Positions 9,007 through 16,856 are shown, numbered from the stretch's first letter. The stretch: DNA of 64,000 bases from Syntrophomonas sp. DTU018 (GCA_001513155.1 LFSR01000015.1:28943-92942), one strand, 5' to 3'. Notes: generated by a model not told the origin, from the letters alone. A program made the numbers and translations.

Positions 9007-9044
9007 TTTTTGTGCCTGACTTGCACTTGCTTTTCTAATTGTAC
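9007..9044. repeat. First copy of a 38-bp direct repeat upstream of livJ
   Basis: Identical over 38 bases with the copy 71 bases further on (same orientation). It lies just upstream of the livJ ribosome site. It contains GTGC and GCAC half-sites spaced by seven bases, so an operator is possible, but recombination-derived duplication is equally possible. Confidence 0.85.
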
Positions 9045-9077
9045 GGATGATACTTGAGGTGAGCAATACAGCTAGTG

Positions 9078-9115
9078 TTTTTGTGCCTGACTTGCACTTG
9101 CTTTTCTAATTGTAC
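9078..9115. repeat. Second copy of the 38-bp direct repeat upstream of livJ
   Basis: Exact match to the copy starting at 9007; both are preceded by CTAGT plus one differing base. Located between livJ and the end of the second DAHP synthase gene. Confidence 0.85.
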
Positions 9116-9143
9116 TGCTATGCATGTACCAATGACAAGAAGA

Positions 9144-9180
9144 AACACCCGGTAACAATATCCTCCAATCACCGGGTGTT
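9144..9180 (-). terminator. Terminator of the second DAHP synthase gene
   Basis: AACACCCGGT and ACCGGGTGTT form a perfect 10-bp stem followed by TTTCTTCTT on the minus strand. The TGA stop of the gene lies within the first arm. Confidence 0.75.
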
Positions 9181-10008
9181 AAGCTTCTTTTTTTCCATAT
9201 CAGCCAGTCTGTGGATCTGATTCACCATGATCAGGAAATTATCCTTGTTTAGGGATTGTTTGCCATCGGAAAGAGCGTGATCCGGATCCTGATGAACTTC
9301 TACCATAACCCCGTCCGCTCCGGCTGCAATAGCTGCTTTGGCTACCGGTATCACCATATCCCATTTACCGGTAGCATGACTGGGATCAACCATCACCGGC
9401 AAGTGAGACAATTTTTTAACCAAGGCTACTGCCCCGATATCTACAGTGTTGCGGGTATAGGGCTCAAAGGTGCGAATCCCCCGTTCACACAATATAACTT
9501 GTCCATTCCCCTGGGCTAAAATATATTCCGCTGCCAACAGCCACTCTTCAATAGTGGCGGAAAATCCTCGTTTCAGCAAAACAGGGGTATCCAGCTTGCC
9601 CAGCTCATCCAGCAAAGCATAGTTTTGCATATTGCGGCTGCCTACCTGCAGGATATCCACTTCTCCCACCAGGTAATCCAGGTCACGAATATCCATCACT
9701 TCGGTAATAACCGGCAGGCCGGTGGCCAACCTGGCCTCTTTCAATATGTCCAGACCTTCTTTGCCCAGACCGCGAAAAGAATAAGGCGAAGTCCTGGGCT
9801 TGAATAGTCCGCCTCTCAGCAGGTGAGCTCCTGAGCGGGCTAAAAACTGGGCCAGTTCAATATAATCATCCCGGTTCTCTACCGCACATGGTCCGGCAAT
9901 AATAGTGCAGTATCCTTCCCCTATCTTAACCGAGCTGCCGGGTCCTGTTATCTCAATAATGGTATCTTCTTTTTTGTTTTCCCTCGCTGCCAGTTCAAAA
10001 GGTTTCAT
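9169..10008 (-). CDS. DAHP synthase, short paralogue without the N-terminal domain
   Basis: Same reaction as the aroF product at 2.4 kb. All catalytic motifs are present: IAGPCAVEN, LLRGGLFKPRTSPYSFRG, LKRGFSATIEEW, CERGIRTFEPYTRNT, VDPSHATGKWD. At 279 residues it lacks the ferredoxin-like N-terminal domain, having instead a short head (MKPFELAARENKKEDTI). In this family loss of that domain usually means loss of feedback inhibition, so this may be the unregulated isozyme. It is monocistronic, ending in its own terminator hairpin. The aroF paralogue is clearly diverged, so this is not a recent duplicate. Confidence 0.92.
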   Translation of the reverse strand: MKPFELAARENKKEDTIIEITGPGSSVKIGEGYCTIIAGPCAVENRDDYIELAQFLARSGAHLLRGGLFKPRTSPYSFRGLGKEGLDILKEARLATGLPVITEVMDIRDLDYLVGEVDILQVGSRNMQNYALLDELGKLDTPVLLKRGFSATIEEWLLAAEYILAQGNGQVILCERGIRTFEPYTRNTVDIGAVALVKKLSHLPVMVDPSHATGKWDMVIPVAKAAIAAGADGVMVEVHQDPDHALSDGKQSLNKDNFLIMVNQIHRLADMEKKKLNTR

Positions 10009-10229
10009 AAATCTTCACCATAAACCATTTTATAACAGATTGGGTCAGACTTTCATTATAATTAAACCCTACAGTATCTATTATGGTTTTATGGTTCCTC
10101 AATAATCAAGTTCCCTTCACAAAATAATCGACTCAATATACATTGGCTTGCTGTGAAGAAAACTAAGCTTTTTTTCCTTCAGCACATGATGGCTTTCGGT
10201 TGTGTCATTGCTGTGAAAATAGCTCCCCA

Positions 10230-10266
10230 TTGTGTCATTGCGAGCGCGTAGCGCGTGGCAATCTCT
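10230..10266 (+). repeat. REP-like unit, copy 1
   Basis: Begins GTGTCATTGCGAG and ends GTGGCAATCTC, with an internal GCGCG palindrome. It matches in layout the units at 10291, 10366, 35544, 43180 and 43235. Confidence 0.75.
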
Positions 10267-10290
10267 ATGGCAACTAACGGTGTGAGTTAA

Positions 10291-10324
10291 CAGATCGCCA
10301 CGTCACTTCGCTCCTCGCGATGAC
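10291..10324 (-). repeat. REP-like unit, copy 2, inverted relative to copy 1
   Basis: On the minus strand reads GTCATCGCGAGGAGCGAAG then TGACGTGGCGATCTG. Together with the preceding unit it forms an inverted pair about 25 bases apart that could fold into a cruciform or hairpin. Confidence 0.75.
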
Positions 10325-10365
10325 TGGCTTAAGTTTTCATTTATCGTGACCTGTACTTCAGGTGA

Positions 10366-10402
10366 TAATTGCGAGGAGCGCAGCGACGTGGCGATCTCTT
10401 TA
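10366..10402 (+). repeat. REP-like unit, copy 3
   Basis: Reads ATTGCGAGGAGCGCAGCGAC then GTGGCGATCTC. It is followed by TTTTTCGACAGTCTG, which also resembles the end of the element at 43.2 kb. Confidence 0.75.
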
Positions 10403-10562
10403 CATGGCCTTTTTCGACAGTCTGCAAGTTTAACCTGTTAAACATTTTTATAAAAATTAAGGAGGCACAGACGTCCTCCTCCAGTTACATTCAAAGCTTC
10501 ATTTAACCAGGGCAATCATCCCTCTGCCTTTATTTCGGCAGATTCCAGCCCAGATCAGGATA

Positions 10563-10592
10563 TTGACAATAGGAGTTCAAGGCAGGATTTAT
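10563..10592 (+). promoter_or_regulatory. Possible promoter of the CoA-transferase gene
   Basis: A perfect TTGACA box is followed after 17-18 bases by GATTTAT, a weak -10. The palindrome at 10608 would then fall immediately after the transcription start. Confidence 0.35.
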
Positions 10593-10607
10593 CAATTGTT
10601 TAATAGA

Positions 10608-10649
10608 AATAGTAGGTTTGGTTCAGGTTGAGGTATCAAACCTACTATT
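10608..10649 (+). promoter_or_regulatory. Palindrome in the CoA-transferase leader (operator or attenuator)
   Basis: AATAGTAGGTTTG and CAAACCTACTATT are perfect 13-base inverted repeats separated by 16 bases, and a CTTTTTT run follows eight bases later. This fits either a protein-binding site or a leader terminator. Confidence 0.5.
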
Positions 10650-10692
10650 AAATTATCTTTTTTGGGGGTCTAGCTGAAGGAGTGATAAGACT

Positions 10693-12045
10693 GTGAATTA
10701 CAAAGAAATGTACAAGAGAAAACTCATGTCTGCGGAAGAAGCTGTCAAAATGATTAAAAATGGCACGGAAGTATGGATTGGTATTGCAGTTCCGGTGCCC
10801 CTGGCTTTAGTAAATGCACTGGTTGACCGGGAACCTGAGGTCAGAGACATAACCATCAACCACATTGTAGATATCCATCCTCAAAACACCTGGAAAAAAC
10901 TAAACCGGTACACCAATATAAAAGTGGATTGCGGCTATCCTTCTGCCAGCCGCGACCTGGTGGTTAACGGTGATTTTACCCTAACCCCCAACCGGTTTTA
11001 TGAACTCCCCAAAATATATACCGATGAAAATTTCCGGCCTATGCATGTGGCCATGCTAAATGTCACTCCCATGGACAAGCATGGCTATTTCTGCTTAGGT
11101 TTGGGTGCTGATGCCACACTGGCTATTGCCCATAATGCCGCTCGCAGGCGCCGGGAAGGTGACGACCGTTACCTGGTCCTAGCCCAGGTAAATAATAAGG
11201 TACCTCGCAGCCGGGGAGTAAATTATATTCATATTACTGAGGTTGATGCTATCGTTGAATATGACCAGGATCTGGCGGTATTGCCGGAGACCACTGAGAT
11301 CTCTGAGGAAGAAATGACTATTGGCAGATACTGTGCTGAATTTGTCAAGGACGGTTCTACCATACAACTAGGAATTGGCAATATTCCTAATGCAGTAGCC
11401 AAAGCTTTTCTGGATGCCAATGTTCAGGACTTGGGGGTTCACTCGGAAATGGCCTGTGATACCATGCTGGATCTTTGGGAAGCAGGAATTATTACCAACC
11501 GGCGCAAGACTTTTATGCCCTACCGCTGTATTTTCACCTTCGCTATGGGCACCCAGCGTCTATACGACTGGATCGATGACAATCCGGGCGTAGAGTTTCA
11601 TCCCGTTGATTTTGTAAACGACCCCCATATCATCGGCAAAAATGACAATATGGTGTCCATAAATGCCTGCCTGCAAGTGGATCTTACCGGGCAAATCTGC
11701 TCCGAGTCCCTGGGGTACAAGCAGTACACCCATCCCGGCGGCCAGTTGGATTTTGTGGACGGGGCTTTTAAGTCCAAGGGGGGTGTATCCATCATTGCCA
11801 CCCCATCCACAGCTCGCCCCAGATCAGGGGACGGCACAGTCATTTCCAAGATAGCTCCCCAGATAACGCCGGGCGGCATAATTACAACTCCTCGATCCTG
11901 TGCTGACTACGTAATAACCGAGTATGGAGTAGCCAAAATCAAAGGACAGTCCATACGCCAGCGGGTCCGCAACCTGATCAGTGTAGCTCATCCCCAGTTC
12001 CGTGATGAACTGGAGTTCGAAGCCCGGAAGCGTAACTTGATCTAA
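10693..12045 (+). CDS. Acetyl-CoA hydrolase/CoA-transferase family protein (butyryl- or 4-hydroxybutyryl-CoA:acetate CoA-transferase type)
   Basis: Moves CoA between acyl-CoA and acetate or another carboxylate, which in butyrate-using anaerobes activates the substrate or conserves energy. Family motifs are NVTPMDKHGYFCLG near 120-135, LGIGNIPNAV near 225-235 and GVHSEMACD near 250; the Glu of HSEM matches the catalytic glutamate that carries CoA in these enzymes. The later GGQLDFVDGA and ITEYGVAKIKGQSIRQR are also typical. Length of 450 residues is normal. It starts at GTG after GAAGGAG. It stands alone between a palindromic leader and a strong terminator. Substrate cannot be decided from sequence alone. 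Confidence 0.85.
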   Translation: MNYKEMYKRKLMSAEEAVKMIKNGTEVWIGIAVPVPLALVNALVDREPEVRDITINHIVDIHPQNTWKKLNRYTNIKVDCGYPSASRDLVVNGDFTLTPNRFYELPKIYTDENFRPMHVAMLNVTPMDKHGYFCLGLGADATLAIAHNAARRRREGDDRYLVLAQVNNKVPRSRGVNYIHITEVDAIVEYDQDLAVLPETTEISEEEMTIGRYCAEFVKDGSTIQLGIGNIPNAVAKAFLDANVQDLGVHSEMACDTMLDLWEAGIITNRRKTFMPYRCIFTFAMGTQRLYDWIDDNPGVEFHPVDFVNDPHIIGKNDNMVSINACLQVDLTGQICSESLGYKQYTHPGGQLDFVDGAFKSKGGVSIIATPSTARPRSGDGTVISKIAPQITPGGIITTPRSCADYVITEYGVAKIKGQSIRQRVRNLISVAHPQFRDELEFEARKRNLI

Positions 12046-12077
12046 CTGACTGTATCACTATACTCAGTTAAGAAATA

Positions 12078-12112
12078 AAGCCTTGAGGTTCCAACTCTCC
12101 TCAAGGCTTTTA
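12078..12112 (+). terminator. Terminator after the CoA-transferase gene
   Basis: AAAGCCTTGAGG and CCTCAAGGCTTT form a perfect 12-bp stem followed by TATATTT. The A-rich 5' flank could let it also serve the convergent PII-like gene. Confidence 0.85.
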
Positions 12113-12158
12113 TATTTAATATCTGCCGCTTGCTCGATTCAAATTGCCCAGTTCGGCA

Positions 12159-12497
12159 CTATTGTTGTTTCTTTATAGTAAAATCGTGGTTAATTCCTGC
12201 TACTTTAGACACAGGCACTATAAAAGCTATGCCCTTATTGGGTTTATGCAGTTCGGCCTCTTTCAGAATGCTCTCCAGGACTTCCTGACTAATATCAGCA
12301 GGAACCAGGGTCAAAATAATCTCTTTTTCCGGTTCAATAACTATGCCGAACAGCTTGGCCTTCTCGTGGATACCACTGCCACGGCCATACAATATGGTAG
12401 CTCCTTCTGCACCGGCTTTTTTCGCAGCTTCCATTACCTTTTCTGCCCGACCCTTGTTCACGATGGTAACGATCAGATCATAGGCTATGCCTTCCAT
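12159..12497 (-). CDS. P-II family signalling protein
   Basis: Small trimeric sensor-type protein related to GlnB/GlnK. It is 112 residues long, with the P-II fold start YDLIVTIVNKGRAEKVMEAA, an abbreviated T-loop around ATILYGRGSGIHEKAKLFG, and the second strand EKEIILTLVPADIS. The T-loop has no uridylylation tyrosine in the usual place, so it is a divergent P-II-like protein. It is the last gene behind two DUF1538 membrane proteins on the same strand (about 60 bases gap), so it probably regulates them the way P-II proteins regulate transporters. That role is inference. Confidence 0.85.
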   Translation of the reverse strand: MEGIAYDLIVTIVNKGRAEKVMEAAKKAGAEGATILYGRGSGIHEKAKLFGIVIEPEKEIILTLVPADISQEVLESILKEAELHKPNKGIAFIVPVSKVAGINHDFTIKKQQ

Positions 12498-12558
12498 TAA
12501 GCATCCTCCTCATTTTTACTAACACGGTATGCTTATATCTATCTATGGGCTCATTCTA

Positions 12559-13308
12559 TCAAGTTTCTGCGTTTTCATCATCATCAAATTGGGATAGCTT
12601 CCGGAAGATTACCCCTAAGGCTAATATCGTTAATATAGGAGCCAAGAACACTAAAGATATCATGCCGAACCCTTCCAGAACCGGGTCGCGCCCTTCTATG
12701 GCTGTGGCCACCCCAATAGCCAAAGCCATAATAAAAGATACCGTCATGGGCCCAGTAGCTACTACTCCGGAGTCAAAAGAAATAGAAATAAACTGCTCGC
12801 TGGTATAGCGCATCAAAAAAAAGGCTAGGATATAGCCAGGAATCAGAATATAAGCCAAGGGTATGCCGTATATTATCCTGGCCATGGCCAGAGCTACCGA
12901 AACAGCCACACCTATAGCAATGCAATAGAGTATGACCGGTCCAGGTATAGACCCGCTGGTTACATTATCCACCTGGTCAATCATAACATGTACAGTCGGC
13001 TCGGCCAAAATAGCTGTAAATCCTAAAATAAAACCAATGGGAATCAAAATCCAGTTATAAGACAACTCTCCTAAAGTGATTCCAATTTGCTGGCCAATAG
13101 GAATGAAACCCTGATATACTCCCTGCAGGAATAAAGCAATGCCGAAAAAAGTAAATACAAAGCCTATCAATATATGGGCAAACTTTCTCCCAGGCAAATG
13201 CAGAACAAAGCGCTGAAAAAATAACACAATGACAAACAAAGGGGCTAAAGCGATGGCTACTTCGGTGAGGGTATTAACAAAACCATCGAACAGGCTGAGC
13301 ACAATCAA
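12559..13308 (-). CDS. DUF1538 integral membrane protein (second copy of the pair)
   Basis: Polytopic membrane protein of 249 residues, about seven spans, function not established. DUF1538 features include GLILGFTAILAEPTVHVMIDQV-type segment near 90-110 (AEPTVHV), the repeated FDSGVVATGPMTVSFIMALAIG block near 178-200, and a terminal acidic tail. The TTG start overlaps the stop of the upstream homologue in TTGA, implying coupled translation. The pair align along their length, so the two probably arose by duplication and may form a heteromer. P-II next door suggests a regulated transporter. Confidence 0.8.
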   Translation of the reverse strand: MIVLSLFDGFVNTLTEVAIALAPLFVIVLFFQRFVLHLPGRKFAHILIGFVFTFFGIALFLQGVYQGFIPIGQQIGITLGELSYNWILIPIGFILGFTAILAEPTVHVMIDQVDNVTSGSIPGPVILYCIAIGVAVSVALAMARIIYGIPLAYILIPGYILAFFLMRYTSEQFISISFDSGVVATGPMTVSFIMALAIGVATAIEGRDPVLEGFGMISLVFLAPILTILALGVIFRKLSQFDDDENAET

Positions 13309-13985
13309 CTATACAACACCCCCAGAATAAGAACTGCCAGAATAGGTCCTACAGAAGCCAGGGCTACAAAGCCGAAACTATCTCTCTTGCCGCTGAAAAC
13401 TGAGGCCACTCCCACCCCTAAAGCCAGTATAAAGGGAACCATCATAGGTCCGGTGGTTACCCCGCCGGAATCCAGAGCTATGGGAACAAAATTGGCCGGA
13501 GTGAATAAAGCCAGCACCAGCACCAATATATAACTTATCAGCAGTAGATAGCTTAAAGCCGTGCCTTTGATCAGTCTTATTAAAGCTATAGCTACAAAAA
13601 CAGCTACCCCAATGCCTACTGCTGAAACTAGGATAATCTTGGGTACTGCTCCCCCGGATGCCAGATCCACCTGAGCAGCCAGCACCTGGACATCAGGTTC
13701 GGCTACTGTCACCGCAAATCCCAAAAAAAGTCCGAAAAGTATAATCAAACTCCATTTCCCGGTGTTAGGGAGATATTCACCGATCAGTTCCCCTACAGGT
13801 ACTATTCCGATTTTTGAGCCTATGAAAAAGAGGAACAGTCCCAAACATACCAGCACTACTCCGCCGACGAAGCGTATGTAATCTTCGCTGGAAAGCCTTA
13901 AAGCCATCATTATAATGATGCCTACTATAGTGATGGGAAGAATGGAATATACAACTTCTTTTAGTGTGTCTCTTAAATCTTTCAT
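13305..13985 (-). CDS. DUF1538 integral membrane protein (first copy of the pair)
   Basis: Polytopic membrane protein of about 226 residues. I start at the ATG at 13985 (MKDLRDTLKEVV) because AGGAGG sits at correct spacing before it; a longer frame begins at 14015. It carries the same signature blocks as its neighbour: VTVAEPDVQVLAAQV near 110 and LDSGGVTTGPMMVPFILALG near 180. Paired AEP and DSGG-TGP motifs in membrane segments look like a transport path, but this is inference. It is the first gene of a three-gene unit ending with the P-II-like protein. Confidence 0.8.
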   Translation of the reverse strand: MKDLRDTLKEVVYSILPITIVGIIIMMALRLSSEDYIRFVGGVVLVCLGLFLFFIGSKIGIVPVGELIGEYLPNTGKWSLIILFGLFLGFAVTVAEPDVQVLAAQVDLASGGAVPKIILVSAVGIGVAVFVAIALIRLIKGTALSYLLLISYILVLVLALFTPANFVPIALDSGGVTTGPMMVPFILALGVGVASVFSGKRDSFGFVALASVGPILAVLILGVLYS

Positions 13986-14215
13986 AATACCTCCTTGGTG
14001 TGATGATTTTCGCAAATATAGATTTCATTTATAAGGTGAGGTAGTTTACAGAAGGAAATTCCTTATTTAGTTTACATTGAAAATGCCTGGATATGCAAAC
14101 CTGGCTTCATGAAGAGCTATAGTACCGGCCGCCGTCCCATAGGCAATAACAATATGGTAAAATTAATTACTTGCTGATACCGTATCGTACTTTCTGTTAA
14201 TGCGAGGAGGATTGT

Positions 14216-15052
14216 ATGCAGTCTATAGTCATCGGTATTTGCCAGATGCAGGTTGAGGACGATAAACCCACCAACCTTGCCAAAGCAGAACAGATGGTCC
14301 AGCAGGCAGTTGCTCAAGGGGCTAACCTAATTGTTCTGCCGGAAGTATTCCACGCTCCTTATGAAGCAGAAAAATTTGCCAACTACGCCGAAACTTATCC
14401 GGGTCCTTCTGCTGAAATGCTTTCCCGGGCCGCTGCCCGTCACAAGATTTGCCTGGTGGGAGGCTCGATTATAGAAAAAGATGCAGAGGGGAAACTCTAC
14501 AACACTAGCTATACCTTCGGCCCGGAAGGTGAATTGTTAGGCAAACACCGCAAGGTTCACCTGTTTGATGTTGAAGGGACGGTTAACTTCACAGAATCCT
14601 CAGTTTTGACACCGGGCAATGAGCTTACCATAATAGATCATCAGGGATTCCGCTTTGCGGTTATGATTTGCTACGATATCAGATTTCCTGAATGGAGCCG
14701 GGCGGCGGCATTGGAAGGAGCAAAACTGCTGGTAGTTCCCGGCGCTTTTAATATGTCCTCCGGTCCGGCTTTCTGGGAACTGATGATGCGCACCCGGGCT
14801 GTAGACAATCAAGTCTACGTAGCCGCAGCATCCTCCGCTCGCAACCTTAACTCCTCTTATCAGGCCTGGGGTCATTCCATGATCGTCAATCCCTGGGGTA
14901 AAATACTAGCAGAAGCCGGCAGCGGCGAAGAAATAATTACGGCGGCTTATGATCCTGCTTATCTAGACAAAGTGCGTCAAGAGATGCCCTTGCTCAAACA
15001 CCGCCGCCAGGACCTCTATCAGCTCAACTACAGCCCGGCACTTAAAGATTAG
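14216..15052 (+). CDS. Carbon-nitrogen hydrolase (nitrilase superfamily, omega-amidase/Nit2-like)
   Basis: Hydrolyses amide bonds of small omega-amides, for example 2-oxoglutaramate, releasing ammonia. The Glu-Lys-Cys triad is visible as LPEVFHAPY (Glu about 43), HRKVHLFD (Lys about 112) and VMICYDIRFPEW (Cys about 153). The 278-residue length and FDV/DIRFPE motifs are those of the Nit2 branch. The ATG follows GCGAGGAGG. It is followed after 18 bases by the yjbQ homologue on the same strand, so the two form a short operon. A role in ammonia salvage or damage repair of amides is inference. Confidence 0.88.
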   Translation: MQSIVIGICQMQVEDDKPTNLAKAEQMVQQAVAQGANLIVLPEVFHAPYEAEKFANYAETYPGPSAEMLSRAAARHKICLVGGSIIEKDAEGKLYNTSYTFGPEGELLGKHRKVHLFDVEGTVNFTESSVLTPGNELTIIDHQGFRFAVMICYDIRFPEWSRAAALEGAKLLVVPGAFNMSSGPAFWELMMRTRAVDNQVYVAAASSARNLNSSYQAWGHSMIVNPWGKILAEAGSGEEIITAAYDPAYLDKVRQEMPLLKHRRQDLYQLNYSPALKD

Positions 15053-15070
15053 ACCAAAGGAGGTAACCAG

Positions 15071-15484
15071 ATGAAATTCTACACAGAGTATCTTTGGTTT
15101 AACACTGAGAAAAAGCGGCAATATATCCGCATAACCGATCAGGTGGAAAAAGCAGTGCAAAAAAGCGGTATCCGGGAGGGAATGGTTTTAGTCAGTGCCA
15201 TGCACATCACCGCTTCCGTGTTTGTCAATGACAATGAAAGCGGTATTCTGCAGGATATAGATGAAATGCTGGAGAAACTGGCTCCTTACCGTCCTGACTA
15301 CCGGCATCACCGAACCGGTGAGACTAACGGGGATGCTCACCTAAAAAGTCTTTTGATGCATCATGAGGTAATTGTCCCGGTAACCGAAGGCAAGCTTGAT
15401 CTGGGGCCCTGGCAGGAAATTTTTTACGGCGAGTTCGATGGCCAGCGCCGCAAGCGAGTTATTATTAAGGTAATGGGGGAATAA
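15071..15484 (+). CDS. YjbQ/UPF0047 family protein
   Basis: Small single-domain protein of 137 residues. Family signatures are [20 protein letters not shown] near 38-57, [19 protein letters not shown] near 78-96 and [19 protein letters not shown] at the end. Conserved histidines in HITAS, NGDAH and LLMHHEV suggest a metal or phosphate site; members have weak thiamine-phosphate synthase activity, but the physiological role is unsettled. It starts with a strong AAAGGAGG site after the amidase gene. Confidence 0.88.
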   Translation: MKFYTEYLWFNTEKKRQYIRITDQVEKAVQKSGIREGMVLVSAMHITASVFVNDNESGILQDIDEMLEKLAPYRPDYRHHRTGETNGDAHLKSLLMHHEVIVPVTEGKLDLGPWQEIFYGEFDGQRRKRVIIKVMGE

Positions 15485-15487
15485 CCT

Positions 15488-15853
15488 TTATTCTCCCATT
15501 AAATCCCGGCGCAATTGCCGGGCTTCCCGCAAGTAAACGTGGCGTATCTCCTGCTGAGATTTATTGGTATTAACCATAACCAGCACTCTTATGCATAAGG
15601 GCAGGGCATCGGGTACTTCAATCTCCTGAAAACAAAGGAGAGGTACCTTGGCCCATCCCATCAACCGGGCGGCTTCAGCGGGGAAAACCGACCGTATATC
15701 AGAGGTTACGGTAAATAAGGCACTGGCAATGTCCTCGGGCTCAAAGCCGTTTGCCTTTTGCATTTCCTGAAGCAGTTCGCCGGTGGCAGCCAGTACCAGT
15801 GCTTTTTCGTCTCTTTCCACAGTAGTAGCGCCGCGAATACCCCGTACAAACAT
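15488..15853 (-). CDS. aroH: Chorismate mutase, AroH type
   Basis: Converts chorismate to prephenate, feeding TyrA. It is the small monofunctional trimeric enzyme of 121 residues. Active-site features include RGIRGATTVERDE at the N-terminus, FTVTSDIRSVFPA near 48-60, the arginine in CIRVLVMVNT near 88, and VYLREARQLRRD at the C-terminus. It is the last gene of a minus-strand group after the HutP-like gene, 18 bases downstream of it, and its stop faces the yjbQ homologue's stop with only four bases between. Confidence 0.92.
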   Translation of the reverse strand: MFVRGIRGATTVERDEKALVLAATGELLQEMQKANGFEPEDIASALFTVTSDIRSVFPAEAARLMGWAKVPLLCFQEIEVPDALPLCIRVLVMVNTNKSQQEIRHVYLREARQLRRDLMGE

Positions 15854-15870
15854 TATCCGTACTCCTTTAA

Positions 15871-16290
15871 CTACCCATTTACTGCGCGATGTCCCAAGCC
15901 GATGGTTACTTCGTCCAGATGCAGCAAGCCTATTCCCATGAATATAGCTACACTGACATGATCCTTATGGCGAGCTATGCCGATTTTCCCGCCCACATTC
16001 AATCCCAAAGCCTTGGGCATAATCTGGGCAATGGCTTCCCGGGTAGCCCCGGCTACGGCTCCTTCATCAGCGTGGGAATCTTTGATAACTCCTTCCCGTT
16101 TAGCAGCCACTACGGCCCGTTCCACGATTTTGCCCACCGAGTTGATGAATTCTCCTCCATAATCAACAGCTACTGCTCGTATTCCGAACTCATCCAGCAG
16201 CTCCTTTTTCAGCTGGGCTTCCTCCTGGCGACTGGCACTTAAAGCCATTTTAATAGCTGAGGTGGCAACTACCTTACTACCAACTTCCAC
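15871..16290 (-). CDS. HutP-family RNA-binding antiterminator-like protein
   Basis: HutP binds L-histidine and Mg2+ and then RNA to allow read-through of the hut operon in Bacillus. Here the ordered signatures are SHADEGAVAGATREAIAQIM, VGGKIGIARHKDHVSVAIFM and GIGLLHLDEVTIGLGHRAV, all characteristic of the family. I prefer the GTG at 16290 (MEVGSKVVATSAIK), eight bases after AAGGTGG; a longer frame starts at GTG 16302. There are no histidine-use genes beside it; neighbours are AroH and an unknown membrane-anchored protein. Target RNA unknown. Confidence 0.82.
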   Translation of the reverse strand: MEVGSKVVATSAIKMALSASRQEEAQLKKELLDEFGIRAVAVDYGGEFINSVGKIVERAVVAAKREGVIKDSHADEGAVAGATREAIAQIMPKALGLNVGGKIGIARHKDHVSVAIFMGIGLLHLDEVTIGLGHRAVNG

Positions 16291-16321
16291 AGAACCTACC
16301 ACCTTGTGTTTTATTATGGAT

Positions 16322-16804
16322 TCATTTTACTATAACTTTGCCAATCATTACTATACTGTGATTAGCAGTATACACAGAATCTTTCTCCGGGAATGACAAG
16401 TTGTCAGATACTGAACGGATGCGGTAGTCGATAGGGAAATCATAAGCGGTGGAGTCAATCTCGATAGTATCGCCGGCCATTACTTCCAGGGTGACTTCCC
16501 GGTTTTCGAACCGGGCTCGCTCCCGGTTATTTACAAGGATAACCGCTTTCGGCAAAGCCGAGTATTTTTCAACTTCGATGGTCAGTACAGCATCAGGAGA
16601 TTCCACCCGGGCAGGGGGTACAGGATCAGGCCTTTCGGCGATGGCGGGATATTCGAAAAGTTCTCCTTCCAGACGTTCCCCCCAGCTGAGGTATAAACGG
16701 AACGGTTCGTGGGTCATAAAGCCTTGAGCCAGAACTACTGCTGCCAGGCTTAAAGCTATTAAGCGGATTAAATATTTCTCCACCCTGTTGACAAAGTTGC
16801 GCAA
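16322..16804 (-). CDS. Membrane-anchored extracytoplasmic protein, function unknown
   Basis: Of 160 residues, about 12-30 (KYLIRLIALSLAAVVLAQGF) form a single membrane anchor or uncleaved signal, followed by a Pro-rich linker (ERPDPVPPARVESPD) and a beta-rich domain from about 70 to the end with alternating hydrophobic residues. No catalytic motif is visible. It begins at TTG after GGGGGG and TGAGCCA. It lies between larB and the HutP-like gene on the same strand. I do not recognise a family. Confidence 0.7.
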   Translation of the reverse strand: MRNFVNRVEKYLIRLIALSLAAVVLAQGFMTHEPFRLYLSWGERLEGELFEYPAIAERPDPVPPARVESPDAVLTIEVEKYSALPKAVILVNNRERARFENREVTLEVMAGDTIEIDSTAYDFPIDYRIRSVSDNLSFPEKDSVYTANHSIVMIGKVIVK

Positions 16805-16813
16805 TGGCTCACC

Positions 16814-16848
16814 CCCCAGGCCTGTTCTTCACTATCTTATGCCTGGGG
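16814..16848 (-). terminator. Hairpin after larB, no T-run
   Basis: GCCTGGGG pairs with CCCCAGGC across a 20-base loop. There is no U-tract and the hairpin runs to within ten bases of the next start, so it may be an RNA-processing or attenuation structure rather than a true terminator. Confidence 0.35.
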
Positions 16849-16856
16849 AGGGCAGA

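Larger units (their letters stand above)
10009..10692. other. 684-base gene-free stretch with REP-like repeats and CoA-transferase promoter
   Basis: No credible coding frame. It holds three REP-like units (listed separately), a short AGGAGG/CCTCCT inverted pair near 10461-10482, a TTGACA promoter box near 10563 and a 13-bp palindrome just before the CoA-transferase gene. Confidence 0.7.

Noticed and set aside
10230..10402. CRISPR array
   Set aside because: Units are in mixed orientation, with irregular spacing and unlike spacers; they are REP-like repeats. No cas genes.
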